Assembly: GCF_050490315.1 (NCBI RefSeq)
Contig: NZ_JBNPEO010000007.1
Coordinates: forward strand, 62,001 to 126,000
From: JBNPEO01 sp050490315
GTDB taxonomy: Bacteria > Actinomycetota > Actinomycetes > Actinomycetales > Micrococcaceae
Direction: 5' to 3'
Length of the DNA: 64,000 nt
Part shown: positions 35,215-45,545 of the stretch, piece after piece
Layout of the letters: each line of letters begins with the position of its first letter
Position numbering within the stretch: position 1 is the first letter of the stretch
The notes under the pieces: model-generated
The model's input: the letters and a program-made list of their open reading frames with translations, nothing else
What the model was told of the DNA's origin: nothing
Database searches by the model: none
Made by a program: the position numbers and the translations under genes

Positions 35215-35469
35215 TTAGGCACCGTTGCCGTTGAAGCGCATCAGCAGACCGAGCCCTACGATGACTACGCCCCACGTAACACCCAAAACCACTGTAAAGC
35301 GGTTCAGGTTTTTCTCAGCAACGCCGGAAGAGCTCAGACCAGAGGACATACCGCCACCGAACATGTCCGACAAGCCACCACCGCGGCCTTTGTGAAGCAG
35401 GATGAGCAAGGTCAAGAGCAAGCTTGTGATGCCGAGCAAGATCTGAAGAATGATTTGAAGAACGTCCAC
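35215..35469 (-). CDS. secG: Protein translocase subunit SecG
   Basis: Small integral membrane subunit of the SecYEG channel. The 84-residue protein has two transmembrane segments (ILQILLGITSLLLTLLILLH and VVLGVTWGVVIVGLGLLMRF) joined by a glycine- and serine-rich loop GRGGGLSDMFGGGMSSGLSSSG, the classic SecG layout. It follows tpiA after 45 bases in the same direction. Confidence 0.93.
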   Translation of the reverse strand: MDVLQIILQILLGITSLLLTLLILLHKGRGGGLSDMFGGGMSSGLSSSGVAEKNLNRFTVVLGVTWGVVIVGLGLLMRFNGNGA

Positions 35470-35514
35470 GACGGCCTTTCAGCAGGAGTTGGGAACGGAA
35501 ACCGTGCGTGAGAC

Positions 35515-36330
35515 CTAGTTGGTCTGAACGTGGCTCTCGAACCTGACAATGTTAGCAAACTCAGCAGCATCGAGGCTCGCTCCGCCGACCAACACACCGT
35601 CAACATCCTCACCGCTGAGAATTGCGGCAACATTATTGGCCTTTACCGAACCACCGTAGAGCAGACGAGTCTTGGCGGCAACGTCTTCACCGAACAAGGT
35701 AGCCAACTCTGCACGGAGGGCTATGCACATTTCCTGAGCGTCCTCCGGGCCTGCAACCTCGCCAGTGCCGATAGCCCATACGGGCTCATAAGCCACAACG
35801 AGTTCACTCGCTTGCTCCGGGGTCAGCCCGTCAACGCCACCACGCAATTGTGCCAAGGTGTGTTCCACGTGAGTCCCTGCTTGGCGAATTTCCAAACCTT
35901 CACCAACGCACAGGACAGGAGTTACTTCATGGCGGAAGGCTGCCTTGACCTTGGCGTTGCACGTGGCATCGTCCTCGGCGTGAATGGTGCGTCGCTCACT
36001 GTGTCCTACCAGGACGTAGGAGCAACCGAGCTTTGACAAGAACTGACCGGAGATGTCACCGGTGTAGGCTCCTGAGTCCTCCGGGGAGAGGTCTTGGCCA
36101 CCGTAAACAACCTTGAGCTCATCGCCCTGAACCAGGGTCTGTACTCCGCGCAGGTCAGTGAACGGCGGGAACACAGCAACTTCTGCACGGGAGTAATCGT
36201 GCTTGGCGTCGGACAGGGTCCAAGCCAACTTCTGCAACAAGGTGATGCCCTGGACGTGGTCCATGTTCATCTTCCAGTTGCCTGCGATCAGGGGCGTACG
36301 GTCAAAGTTACCGTTGGTGGACTTGGTCAC
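35515..36330 (-). CDS. tpiA: Triose-phosphate isomerase
   Basis: Interconverts dihydroxyacetone phosphate and glyceraldehyde 3-phosphate. The 271-residue protein has PLIAGNWKMNMDH, the catalytic histidine in YVLVGHSERR and the catalytic glutamate in AYEPVWAIGTG, then the phosphate-binding LLYGGSVKANN. The GTG at 36330 has GGAG five bases upstream; the upstream open frame is rejected. A 14-residue N-terminal extension precedes the usual start of the fold. Confidence 0.95.
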   Translation of the reverse strand: MTKSTNGNFDRTPLIAGNWKMNMDHVQGITLLQKLAWTLSDAKHDYSRAEVAVFPPFTDLRGVQTLVQGDELKVVYGGQDLSPEDSGAYTGDISGQFLSKLGCSYVLVGHSERRTIHAEDDATCNAKVKAAFRHEVTPVLCVGEGLEIRQAGTHVEHTLAQLRGGVDGLTPEQASELVVAYEPVWAIGTGEVAGPEDAQEMCIALRAELATLFGEDVAAKTRLLYGGSVKANNVAAILSGEDVDGVLVGGASLDAAEFANIVRFESHVQTN

Positions 36331-36399
36331 TGCATCTCCATTACTGGGAATTGAACTGTGCGAATCAAGCTGTACAAAGCAGCCTGGGAAAATATATGA

Positions 36400-36461
36400 G
36401 TGGCCGCTTGGGCCACGTGGTTCAAGCGCTGCGCCGGAAAGCACTGGTGCTTCCCGGCGCA
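36400..36461 (-). terminator. Two hairpins in the pgk-tpiA spacer
   Basis: Perfect hairpin GTGGCC-loop-GGCCAC (36400-36416) and a longer one with 8 and 6 paired bases around one mismatch (36430-36461). Neither has a T-run, so they probably reduce read-through or protect mRNA ends rather than end transcription fully. Confidence 0.45.
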
Positions 36462-36512
36462 ATGCCTAGAACCTGTGTGGACCGGGCCGGCTTTATCGGT
36501 CCAACACCACCG

Positions 36513-37748
36513 CTAGCGGTCCAGTACCGTCAGCCCTGGCAATTCCTTGCCTTCAAGGTACTCAAGACTTGCTCCACCACCGGTAGAGATGTGTCCGAAC
36601 TGGCCGTCTTCAAACCCAAGGGTTCGAACTGCAGCAGCTGAATCGCCACCACCAACAACGGTGAAACCGCCCTTGGCGCTAAGTTCAGTCAGTGCCTGAG
36701 CAACGGCTTTGGTACCGCCAGCAAATGCTTCAAACTCGAACACACCCATGGGTCCGTTCCAGAACACCGTTTTGGCTTCACCAATCTGGCGAGCGAACTC
36801 GGCGGCAGACTGGGGACCGATGTCCAAGCCAATGCCCTTTGCCCCGAAGGAGCTGGACTCAATGGCGTCAGCGGCAACGGTCTCGTGGTCAGCGTCGGCA
36901 GCGAAGCCGGAAGCCACAATCACGTCAGTGGGAACCACAAACCGGCTTCCAGCAGCTTCGGCTCGCTTGAGGTATTCCTGGACCACTGGGATCTGGTCTT
37001 CTTCGAGCAGGCTAGAAGCAACCTTGTGACCGGATGCTGCCAAGAACGTAAAGAGCATGCCGCCACCGATAAGCAAGGTGTCCGCCTTGCCCAAGAGGTT
37101 GTCGATTACAGCAAGTTTGTCTGACACCTTTGAACCGCCCAGAACAACGACGTAGGGCCGCTCAGAGTCTTGGGTCAAACGCTTCAGAACATCTACCTCG
37201 GTCTTGACCAAGTCACCCTGGTAAGAGGGCAAAAGTGTTGCGACGTCGTAGACGCTAGCGTGCTTGCGGTGCACAGCGCCGAATGCGTCATCAACAAAGG
37301 CGCCGTTATCACCGGTCAGCGCACGGAGCTCGCCTGCGAAGGCGAGGCGATCGGCGTCGTCCTTGCTGGTTTCACGTGCATCAAATCGGACATTCTCGAG
37401 AACTAGCGCTTCACCGTCAGCTAAAGCAGCGGCGCCGGACTTAGCCGACTCCCCTACCGTGTCAGCAGCTAGAGAAACTGGGAAGCTTGCCAGCTCGGCC
37501 AGTCGATCCGCTGCAGGCTTGAGCGAGTACTTCTCCTCAGGGGCGCCCTTGGGGCGGCCCAAGTGAGCCGTAATCAAAACACGTGCGCCGGCGTCCGTGA
37601 GCTTCTGCAGTACCGGCAGAGAGGCCTTGATGCGGCCATCGTCAGTCACTGTAGAGCCGTCGAGCGGCACATTCAGGTCACTTCTGACCAGAATGTACCG
37701 CCCGCGGACACCTTCAGCGATGAGTTCGTTGAGGGTGTGAAATGTCAT
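36513..37748 (-). CDS. pgk: Phosphoglycerate kinase
   Basis: Makes ATP from 1,3-bisphosphoglycerate in glycolysis. The 411-residue protein has RSDLNVPLDGSTVTDDGRIKASLPVL, HLGRPKG, LENVRFD, the VVLGGSKVSDKLAVIDNLL hinge region, and the C-terminal GGDSAAAV nucleotide-binding loop followed by HISTGGGASLEYLEGKELPG. It starts nine bases after the gap stop. Confidence 0.96.
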   Translation of the reverse strand: MTFHTLNELIAEGVRGRYILVRSDLNVPLDGSTVTDDGRIKASLPVLQKLTDAGARVLITAHLGRPKGAPEEKYSLKPAADRLAELASFPVSLAADTVGESAKSGAAALADGEALVLENVRFDARETSKDDADRLAFAGELRALTGDNGAFVDDAFGAVHRKHASVYDVATLLPSYQGDLVKTEVDVLKRLTQDSERPYVVVLGGSKVSDKLAVIDNLLGKADTLLIGGGMLFTFLAASGHKVASSLLEEDQIPVVQEYLKRAEAAGSRFVVPTDVIVASGFAADADHETVAADAIESSSFGAKGIGLDIGPQSAAEFARQIGEAKTVFWNGPMGVFEFEAFAGGTKAVAQALTELSAKGGFTVVGGGDSAAAVRTLGFEDGQFGHISTGGGASLEYLEGKELPGLTVLDR

Positions 37749-37757
37749 GAATCTACC

Positions 37758-38768
<1,011 letters not shown>

Positions 38769-38783
38769 TTTTGAATCTCCTCG

Positions 38784-38797
38784 GTGCTATACAGCAC
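38784..38797 (-). promoter_or_regulatory. Palindrome in the gap leader
   Basis: GTGCT-ATAC-AGCAC, an inverted repeat with five-base arms immediately upstream of the gap ribosome-binding site. It could be an operator or a small mRNA hairpin; nothing identifies the factor. Confidence 0.3.
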
Positions 38798-38931
38798 GCC
38801 TAGATGAGTCGGAATATGGCGTCCGACTTACAGATCCCGCACGCCATTGGGCAGAGATTATTACCGTTCTGGAATTCAGCCAGCCACATTCTGAAGGCCT
38901 GCTGTCTTCCGTGATCCATCTTACGTTCAAG

Positions 38932-38965
38932 AACGCCTGCCCCGGCAAGTGCCGGGGCAGGCGTT
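38932..38965 (-). terminator. Terminator downstream of sodA
   Basis: Sixteen-bp inverted repeat of GC-rich sequence (arms 38932-38947 and 38950-38965; the realistic loop is six bases). The trailing T content is modest on the minus strand. It separates sodA from gap. Confidence 0.75.
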
Positions 38966-39044
38966 TCAAAAATTGGGCTTCAATGACTCTTAGTGTGACG
39001 AATGTTACGTTGCCGTTTCGTCCAAATCACCGGTGCCCTTGGTG

Positions 39045-39668
39045 CTACAGGACGATGAGGCCCGTTGCGTTGTTGCGTGCAGCGTCGAAGCGCTTTGCCA
39101 CATCGGCCCAGTTGGCGATGTTCCAGAATGCCTTGACGTAGTCAGCCTTGACGTTGACGTAGTCCAAGTAGAAGGCGTGCTCCCACATGTCCAACATCAG
39201 CAGCGGGGTGGTGCCAACGGCAACATTGCCCTGCTGATCGTAGAGCTGCTCGATGACCAGGTTGCCGCCGATTGGCTCGTAAGCCAAGAATGCCCAGCCG
39301 GAACCCTGCAGGCCAAGGGCTGCTGCGGTGAACTGTGCGCGGAAAGCATCGAAGGAGCCGAAAGCATCGTCGATGGCAGCTGCGAGCTCACCCTCAGGCT
39401 TGTCGCCACCATCCGGGGAGATGTTGTTCCAGAAAACGGAGTGGTTGATGTGACCACCGGTGTGGAAAGCAAGGTCCTTGGAAAGGCGGTTGATGTTCGC
39501 GAAGTCGTTCTTCTCGCGAGCCTCAGCCAACTGTGCCAGTGCATTGTTTGCGCCAGTTACATACGCCTGGTGGTGCTTGCTGTGGTGCAGTTCCATAATG
39601 CGAGCCGAGATGTTCGGCTCCAAAGCTGCATAATCGTAGGTGAGTTCTGGCAGTACGTATTCAGTCAC
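39045..39668 (-). CDS. sodA: Superoxide dismutase, Mn-type
   Basis: Converts superoxide to oxygen and hydrogen peroxide. The 207-residue protein has the four metal ligands H28, H76, D160 and H164 in MELHHSKHH, GGHINHSVFW and LDMWEHAFYLDY. Position 145 is glutamine (YDQQGN). From memory, M. tuberculosis Fe-SOD has histidine there and Mn-using relatives have glutamine, so manganese is the likely metal. The GTG at 39668 has GGAGG five bases upstream; the longer frame is rejected. Monocistronic, inserted between whiA and gap relative to the mycobacterial order. Confidence 0.95.
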   Translation of the reverse strand: MTEYVLPELTYDYAALEPNISARIMELHHSKHHQAYVTGANNALAQLAEAREKNDFANINRLSKDLAFHTGGHINHSVFWNNISPDGGDKPEGELAAAIDDAFGSFDAFRAQFTAAALGLQGSGWAFLAYEPIGGNLVIEQLYDQQGNVAVGTTPLLMLDMWEHAFYLDYVNVKADYVKAFWNIANWADVAKRFDAARNNATGLIVL

Positions 39669-39857
39669 GTAATCCTCCAATGTCTGGGACCATCGGGTCC
39701 TATTGATAACTCTCGGATTGTTCATCCACCAGCTCTCACCAGCGGAAACCTTTGTGGTGCCATCGCCATCGCATTCTCAACGCGATTTCACCAACTAATT
39801 CTCATAACCAGTAGTAGGCCTTGGTTATTTCCTTACCCTTTGATCCTAGGCACAAAG

Positions 39858-40838
39858 TTATTCATCTAGCATGTCTGCCGTCACACTTGCTTCGGTGCTC
39901 GGGATTCCCATATCAGCGGCGCGCTTGTCTGCCATCGCCAAAAGGCGCCGGATCCGGCCTGCGATAGCGTCCTTGGTCATGGGCGGGTCAGCAAGTCTGC
40001 CTAGTTCATCTAAGCTCGCTTGCTTGTGAGCCACCCGTAAGGCACCTGCATATTTCAGGTGATCAGGCACGTCGTCTCCCAGGATTTCTAGAGCACGTTC
40101 CACGCGGGCACCTGCCGCCACCGCTGCCTGAGCCGAGCGCCGAAGGTTTGCGTCGTCAAAATTAGCCAGCCGGTTTGCCGTTGCGCGAACTTCCTTGCGC
40201 ATACGGCGCTCTTCCCAGACCATCAGTGCATCGTGTGCGCCCATTCGCACCAGGAGTGCAGCAATGGTGTCGCCGTCCCTGATCACTACCCGGTCCACAC
40301 CGCGAACCTCGCGAGCCTTGGCCGCAATGTCTAGCCGGCGGGCGGCTCCTACAAGAGCCAGCGCCGCTTCCGGGCCGGGGCACGTTACTTCAAGGGCTGA
40401 AGAACGGCCAGGTTCTGTGAGCGATCCGTGCGCCAAAAACGCACCCCGCCACACTGCTTCAGCGTCTGCTGCGGAACCATTAACCACCACGGATGGCAGG
40501 CCACGGACGGGGCGGCCTCGCGAATCCAGCAATCCCGTCTGGCGGGCAAGAGCTTCGCCGTCGCGCACTACCCGGACCACGTAACGGTTGCCTCTGCGCA
40601 GGGCACCGCCGGAAACCACAATGATCTCGCTTTGGTGACCGTACACTTCGGCGATTGCCGCCCGTAGACGCCGGGCGGTGGACGCTAGATCCACTTCAGC
40701 CTCAATAACAATCCGGCCGGAGATGATATGCAGTCCCCCGGCAAAGCGGAGCATTGCCGAAACTTCAGCCTTACGTACCGAAGACTTCTTGACGTCGAGG
40801 CGGGACAGTTCTTCCTTGACGGATGCTGTTAATGCCAT
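39858..40838 (-). CDS. whiA: DNA-binding regulator WhiA
   Basis: Conserved Gram-positive regulator that in Streptomyces activates cell division genes together with WhiB. The 326-residue protein has an N-terminal LAGLIDADG-endonuclease-like domain (without catalytic function in this family) and a C-terminal helix-turn-helix (LDELGRLADPPMTKDAIAGRIRRLLAMAD, about 275-305). The sequence ALTASVKEELSRLDVKKSSVRKAEVSAMLRFAGGLH at the start is typical. SD AGGA precedes the ATG. It lies nine bases after yvcK ends, in the standard rapZ-yvcK-whiA order. Confidence 0.95.
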   Translation of the reverse strand: MALTASVKEELSRLDVKKSSVRKAEVSAMLRFAGGLHIISGRIVIEAEVDLASTARRLRAAIAEVYGHQSEIIVVSGGALRRGNRYVVRVVRDGEALARQTGLLDSRGRPVRGLPSVVVNGSAADAEAVWRGAFLAHGSLTEPGRSSALEVTCPGPEAALALVGAARRLDIAAKAREVRGVDRVVIRDGDTIAALLVRMGAHDALMVWEERRMRKEVRATANRLANFDDANLRRSAQAAVAAGARVERALEILGDDVPDHLKYAGALRVAHKQASLDELGRLADPPMTKDAIAGRIRRLLAMADKRAADMGIPSTEASVTADMLDE

Positions 40839-40847
40839 GGCATATTC

Positions 40848-41867
40848 CTAACTGTTCCCAAAGATGTCGTGATAGGCGGCGGCCAATCGCAATGGATCGT
40901 GCACAGGCCGCCCGTGCGAGCCACCTACTTTACCGAAGACCACCTCTGCCCCGAGCATTGCTGCCACTGCCTCAAAGTCTCCGCGGTCGCTCACGGCATT
41001 GGGATCGGCCAGAATCACGTCAAAACTCAGCTCGGGTGCATAGCGCTGAATAACCCGCAAGTGATCAGTCGCATTCATGCCTGAGGTTTCTTTGGTGTCC
41101 ACGGCCAAATTCATGGTTAAGCAACGGCGAGCCGGGGTGTCAGCAAGAGCTTGGCGCATTTCTGGGAGCAAAAGGTGAGGCAACACTGAGGTGTACCAGG
41201 ACCCCGGCCCGAGAACTACCCAGTCAGCTAGCTCAATAGCGCTGAGCGCCTCGTTACAGGCTGGTGCTGCTTCTGGAACGAGCCGCACATTTTCCAAGCG
41301 GCCAGCAACAGCGCACTTGGCCTGACCAACGATCGTGGTGAGGGTTTCGGTACCGTCCTCGGATGCCCTGAGGATGTCGCCCTCGATCGTCAGCGGCACA
41401 CTGGCCATCGGCAGTACTTGTCCTCGGGCACCCAGGAGGGCGCCAGCCCATTTGAGGCCAGCAACTGTGTCACCGAGCAGTTCCCAGAGGGTAACAATGA
41501 GCAAGTTGCCCATAGCGTGGTTGTCCAGAGAACTAGGGACGCCGTTTTTGGTTGCGAATCGGTGTTGCATCACGTCGCGCCAAGTCCGGCCCCAGTCGGT
41601 GTCGTCGCATAATGCGGCCAATGCCATCCGCAGGTCGCCGGGAGGCAATACGTCGAGTTCCTCTCGCAGCTTGCCGGAGGACCCGCCGTCGTCCGCTACC
41701 GTGACGATAGCCGTCAGCTGGGAGGTCAGCAAACGTAAAGCGGACAGCGAGGCGGACAAGCCGTGACCGCCACCCAATGCCACCACCGCTGGTCCCTTGT
41801 CCTGTGAACCGCCCCGTAGTGTGCCTGCCGCCGGGATCAGGGGCAACGGTCCGGTAAACATACTCAC
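40848..41867 (-). CDS. yvcK: UDP-sugar-binding protein YvcK (CofD-like)
   Basis: Member of the CofD/YvcK group that binds UDP-sugars and supports growth on gluconeogenic carbon and cell wall synthesis. The 339-residue protein has VVALGGGHGLSASLSALRLL near the N-terminus, VADDGGSSGKLREEL, PGDLRMALAAL, and GPGSWYTSVLPHLLLPEM. It overlaps the rapZ stop by one base. The gene is between rapZ and whiA, as in most Gram-positive genomes. Confidence 0.94.
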   Translation of the reverse strand: MSMFTGPLPLIPAAGTLRGGSQDKGPAVVALGGGHGLSASLSALRLLTSQLTAIVTVADDGGSSGKLREELDVLPPGDLRMALAALCDDTDWGRTWRDVMQHRFATKNGVPSSLDNHAMGNLLIVTLWELLGDTVAGLKWAGALLGARGQVLPMASVPLTIEGDILRASEDGTETLTTIVGQAKCAVAGRLENVRLVPEAAPACNEALSAIELADWVVLGPGSWYTSVLPHLLLPEMRQALADTPARRCLTMNLAVDTKETSGMNATDHLRVIQRYAPELSFDVILADPNAVSDRGDFEAVAAMLGAEVVFGKVGGSHGRPVHDPLRLAAAYHDIFGNS

Positions 41868-42817
41868 TATTCGCGTCCCAAATCGCGGTGCCCCGTCGTC
41901 ACAGTGACGCGCGGAAGTTGCGCAAGGCGCTTAGAAAGTTCGACGGCGACGGCCACCGAACGGTGTTTGCCACCTGTGCAGCCAACGGCAATGGTGGCGT
42001 AATGCTTGTTTTCGCGCCGGTACCCGTCTAGTACCGGCTCAAGCGCATGAACGTAGCGCTCAATGAAGTCAGATGCTCCAGCCGCTTGAAGGACAAAGTC
42101 GCTGACGTCTTGGTCCAAACCGGTGTGCGGGCGCAGCTGCGGGACCCAGTGGGGGTTAGGGATAAAACGAACGTCCGCAACATAGTTTGCGTCTACTGGT
42201 AAGCCGTATTTAAAACCGAAACTCATCACGTTGAGGCGTAAAGCTACGGGGCCAGTTTCGGCAAAAAGCTCCGTAACGGCTGTAGCTAGGCCGTGGACGT
42301 TAAGATCGCTGGTGTCCAAAACCAAATCTGCGTTGGCTTTGATTTCCTGCAGCTGTTCACGTTCAGCAGCGATGCCATCGAGAATGCGGCCACCACCTTG
42401 GAGCGGGTGTGGCCGGCGCCCCTGTTCAAAGCGCCGGACCAAAACATCGTCTGACGCATCCAAAAACAGCACCCGGTAGTGAATGCCACTAGCTGCGAGT
42501 GTTCCCAGGGCATCTCGGATGGTGACGTCAAGACCCTTGGACCGAACGTCCACCACGGCGGCCAAGCGCGGAATAGAGGTGGGAGCGTGGGAGACGATCT
42601 CGGCGAGAGTTCCCAGCATTTGTGGCGGCAAGTTATCCACCACGTACCAGCCATGATCTTCAAGCGCGTCGGAGGTAGTGCTGCGGCCAGCTCCGGACAT
42701 ACCGGTAATCACCAGGAGCTCGGCTTCGGCGGGCTTAACGGGCGTCAGCCCGTCTTTTTGTCCCCCGGTACTTGCAGTCGACTCTGCCATTACGTCAGTT
42801 CCGTCCTCTTGACTCAT
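41867..42817 (-). CDS. rapZ: RapZ-like nucleotide-binding protein (YvcJ family)
   Basis: P-loop protein of 316 residues. In E. coli RapZ guides RNase E to a small RNA; the Gram-positive relatives hydrolyse nucleotides and their role is less clear. Walker A is VITGMSGAGRSTTSDALED (about 37-55), with VVDVRSKGLD, RVLFLDASDDVLVRRFEQGRRPHPL, and the C-terminal AVGCTGGKHRSVAVAVELSKRL. Arg in place of the usual Lys in the P-loop (GAGRST) matches many actinobacterial members. Upstream of yvcK, downstream of uvrC. Confidence 0.93.
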   Translation of the reverse strand: MSQEDGTDVMAESTASTGGQKDGLTPVKPAEAELLVITGMSGAGRSTTSDALEDHGWYVVDNLPPQMLGTLAEIVSHAPTSIPRLAAVVDVRSKGLDVTIRDALGTLAASGIHYRVLFLDASDDVLVRRFEQGRRPHPLQGGGRILDGIAAEREQLQEIKANADLVLDTSDLNVHGLATAVTELFAETGPVALRLNVMSFGFKYGLPVDANYVADVRFIPNPHWVPQLRPHTGLDQDVSDFVLQAAGASDFIERYVHALEPVLDGYRRENKHYATIAVGCTGGKHRSVAVAVELSKRLAQLPRVTVTTGHRDLGRE

Positions 42818-42903
42818 TTAGTCCCCGAACGGGACAGTACAACAAAGCTTTGATGAAACCTGGACCTCGGACAAACACGCATCCCCGATTGTCTCTACCC
42901 TAG

Positions 42904-44874
42904 CTAAGAATCAATGATTTCGCCGGTTGTCATATTTACCGCAGGCGCTTGTTCCTCTGCGGTCTCCGCATGCAAATGCTGGTCAATGACCTTCGCGAGC
43001 GAGGGCCCAATTCCGGGAACACTGAGTAAATCATCAAAAGAGGCCTTACGAATCATTTTGACCGAACCGAAGTGCTTCAAAAGTGCTTTGCGCTTGGTCT
43101 CCCCTAGGCCAGGAATTGAATCCAAAACTGAAGCTGTCATGGCCTTGCCACGCTTTTGACGATGGAACGTAATAGCAAAGCGGTGGGCCTCATCACGGAT
43201 GCGTTGCAGCAAGTACAGGCCCTGTGAAGCGCGGGGCAAAATGACCGGGAAGTCTGAATCTGGCAGCCAGACTTCCTCTAGACGTTTAGCCAGACCAACT
43301 ACGTAGACATCGTCAATACCCAGTTCCGCGAGGGCTCTGGCCGCCGCATTCACCTGGGGCTGTCCACCGTCCACCACCACAAGGTTAGGCGGGTACGCGA
43401 ACTTGGATCTAGCCGGGGCCGGTGCATCGTCGTCGATCTCGCCAGAGACAGGGGATTCAGCCGGAAGCGCAGTTTTGTCTGCAAGGTAGTGCTTAAAACG
43501 GCGGGTGAGAACATCATGCATAGCTGCCGTGTCATCTACTGCGGCGGCGCCGGTGATGGAGAACTTCCGGTAGTCGGACTTCTTGGGGATGCCGTCCTCA
43601 ACCACCACCATCGATGCAACTACGTTGGTGCCCTGGACGTGGGAAATGTCGTAGCACTCGATCCGCAAAAGAGCTACGGGCAAATCTAAAGCCTCTTGGA
43701 GCTCTTGCAGGGCCAAGGAGCGGGTGGTGATATCCCCCGCACGCCGGCTCTTGTGTAGCCGCAGCGATTGTTCGGCGTTTTCCTTGACCGTCCCCATCAA
43801 AGCTGCCTTGTCTCCACGCTGCGGGACACGAATCTCAACGCGGGACCCTCGCAGGCCGGAGAGCCAGCCAGTGAGTTCTTCCATGTTGCTCGGTTCCAAG
43901 GGAACCAACACTTCGCGAGGGATACGGTCTTGATTGCCGCCTTCCTCGCCGTAAACCTGCTGAAGTAGGTGCTCGATGAGTTGGGCCGGGGTGGCATCTT
44001 CAACTTTTTCCACCACCCATCCGCGTTGGGCACGAATACGGCCACCACGAATATTGAAGACCTGAACGGCGGCTTCAAGTTCGTCGTCGTGGAAAGCAAA
44101 AACATCAGCATTGGTGTCATCGTTGAGGACCACAGCGTTACGTTCAAAGACCTTGCGTAATGCTGCAATGTCATCGCGGATGCGTGCCGCGTATTCGTAG
44201 TCGAGTTCGGCTACTGCGGCTTTCATCTGTTTCTCTAGCCGCGTGATGAATTGTTTGGCTTCACCGCCCATAAAGGAACAAAAGTCTTCGGCCAGCTGAC
44301 GATGTTCGGCTTCGCTGACTCGGCCTACACACGGCGCTGCGCACTTGTCGATGTAACCCAATAAGCAGGGGCGGCCGCTTGCCTCGGCACGCCTGAGAAC
44401 GCCAGCACTACAACTGCGCACTGGAAAAACGCGCAGTACGGTGTCCATGGTCTCGCGGATTGCTCCGGCCGTGTATGGACCAAAGTAGCGGGTGCCTTTC
44501 CGGCGCTCGCCGCGCATCACTTGAACGCGCGGAAACTTCTCCCCCATGGTCACGGCCAAGTACGGATAAGTTTTGTCGTCCCGGAAAACCACGTTAAAGC
44601 GGGGCTTAAATTCTTTGATCCAGGTGTACTCGAGCTGCAGTGACTCGAGCTCGCTGCCAACCACTGTCCATTCAACGCTCGAAGCGGCATGAACCATGGC
44701 ATAGGTTTTTGGGGTCAGCCCAGCCGGATTGGCGAAGTATGAATTCAACCGCGACCGCAGCGACTTCGCCTTGCCTACGTAGATGACCCTGCCTTGCGGG
44801 TCACGGAAGCGGTAAACGCCCGGACCGGTGGGGATTTCGCCGGTCTTGGGACGATACGACGCCGGATCAGCCAC
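42904..44874 (-). CDS. uvrC: Excinuclease ABC subunit UvrC
   Basis: Makes both incisions in nucleotide excision repair after UvrB loading. The 656-residue protein has an N-terminal GIY-YIG nuclease (GVYRFRDPQGRVIYVGKAKSLRSRL), a cysteine-rich region (C-x-A-P-C in DKCAAPCVGRVS), a UVR motif that contacts UvrB (LEKQMKAAVAELDYEYAARIRDDI), an RNase H-like C-terminal nuclease (IECYDISHVQGTNVVASMVVVEDG and VVVDGGQPQVNAA), and a helix-hairpin-helix pair (SIPGLGETKRKALLKHFGS, SVPGIGPSLAKVI). Begins with GTG two bases after the acyltransferase stop. No LexA box seen here. Confidence 0.96.
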   Translation of the reverse strand: MADPASYRPKTGEIPTGPGVYRFRDPQGRVIYVGKAKSLRSRLNSYFANPAGLTPKTYAMVHAASSVEWTVVGSELESLQLEYTWIKEFKPRFNVVFRDDKTYPYLAVTMGEKFPRVQVMRGERRKGTRYFGPYTAGAIRETMDTVLRVFPVRSCSAGVLRRAEASGRPCLLGYIDKCAAPCVGRVSEAEHRQLAEDFCSFMGGEAKQFITRLEKQMKAAVAELDYEYAARIRDDIAALRKVFERNAVVLNDDTNADVFAFHDDELEAAVQVFNIRGGRIRAQRGWVVEKVEDATPAQLIEHLLQQVYGEEGGNQDRIPREVLVPLEPSNMEELTGWLSGLRGSRVEIRVPQRGDKAALMGTVKENAEQSLRLHKSRRAGDITTRSLALQELQEALDLPVALLRIECYDISHVQGTNVVASMVVVEDGIPKKSDYRKFSITGAAAVDDTAAMHDVLTRRFKHYLADKTALPAESPVSGEIDDDAPAPARSKFAYPPNLVVVDGGQPQVNAAARALAELGIDDVYVVGLAKRLEEVWLPDSDFPVILPRASQGLYLLQRIRDEAHRFAITFHRQKRGKAMTASVLDSIPGLGETKRKALLKHFGSVKMIRKASFDDLLSVPGIGPSLAKVIDQHLHAETAEEQAPAVNMTTGEIIDS

Positions 44875-44876
44875 CG

Positions 44877-45545
44877 CTAGTCGACGACCTTCGACTGGTT
44901 ATACGAGGTAGACCGTTCCTGACCGGAAAGCTCAGCGATGGCATCCATAATCTCGTCAGTGACTTTACGGCGCGCCGGTAGCGAATGGTCAGGGCCAGTC
45001 TTGTCAAAGTACAGGGGCTCGCCCACCTTCATGGTGAAGTGATGAGGCTTAAAGCCTTTCTCGCCGGCCGGCTGCAAGCCTTCGGTGCCAATAAGTCCTA
45101 CCGGAATCACCGGTGCGCCTGTGGTCAAGGCAAGCCAGCCCACACCGGTTCGGCCGCGGTAGAGAATCCCGTCCCGGGAACGAGTTCCCTCCGGGTAGAT
45201 GCCAATACCTTTACCGGCGTCAAGAATGTCCAACAGCGTTTTGAGCGCCTGTACGCTCGCCGCCTGCTCGCCACGCTCCACGGGGATGGAACCAACGGAT
45301 TCAAAAAAAGACTTCATGATTTTGCCTTTGACGCCACCAGTAGTGAAGTACTCCGCCTTGGCAAAAAAAGCTACGGAACGGGGCATAAGAGCCTGAACGA
45401 TGACACTGTCAAAGAATGAGAGGTGGTTGGGGGCCACAATAAAGGGACCGTCCGTGGGTACGTTTTCAAGTCCAATTACAGTGGGGCGGCATGTAGTGGC
45501 GATCAGTCCACGTGTGGTCCAGCGAACTGCATCAAATAGCGCCAT
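44877..45545 (-). CDS. 1-acyl-sn-glycerol-3-phosphate acyltransferase family
   Basis: Probably acylates lysophosphatidate in phospholipid synthesis. The 222-residue PlsC-like protein has the catalytic NHLSFFDS (H-x4-D), a FFESVGSIPVERG block, the YPEGTRSRDG motif and the closing GAPVIPVGLIGTEGLQ. A hydrophobic N-terminus suggests membrane attachment. It overlaps the phosphatase gene by 14 bases and precedes uvrC by two bases. Many actinobacterial homologues are of uncertain substrate. Confidence 0.88.
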   Translation of the reverse strand: MALFDAVRWTTRGLIATTCRPTVIGLENVPTDGPFIVAPNHLSFFDSVIVQALMPRSVAFFAKAEYFTTGGVKGKIMKSFFESVGSIPVERGEQAASVQALKTLLDILDAGKGIGIYPEGTRSRDGILYRGRTGVGWLALTTGAPVIPVGLIGTEGLQPAGEKGFKPHHFTMKVGEPLYFDKTGPDHSLPARRKVTDEIMDAIAELSGQERSTSYNQSKVVD

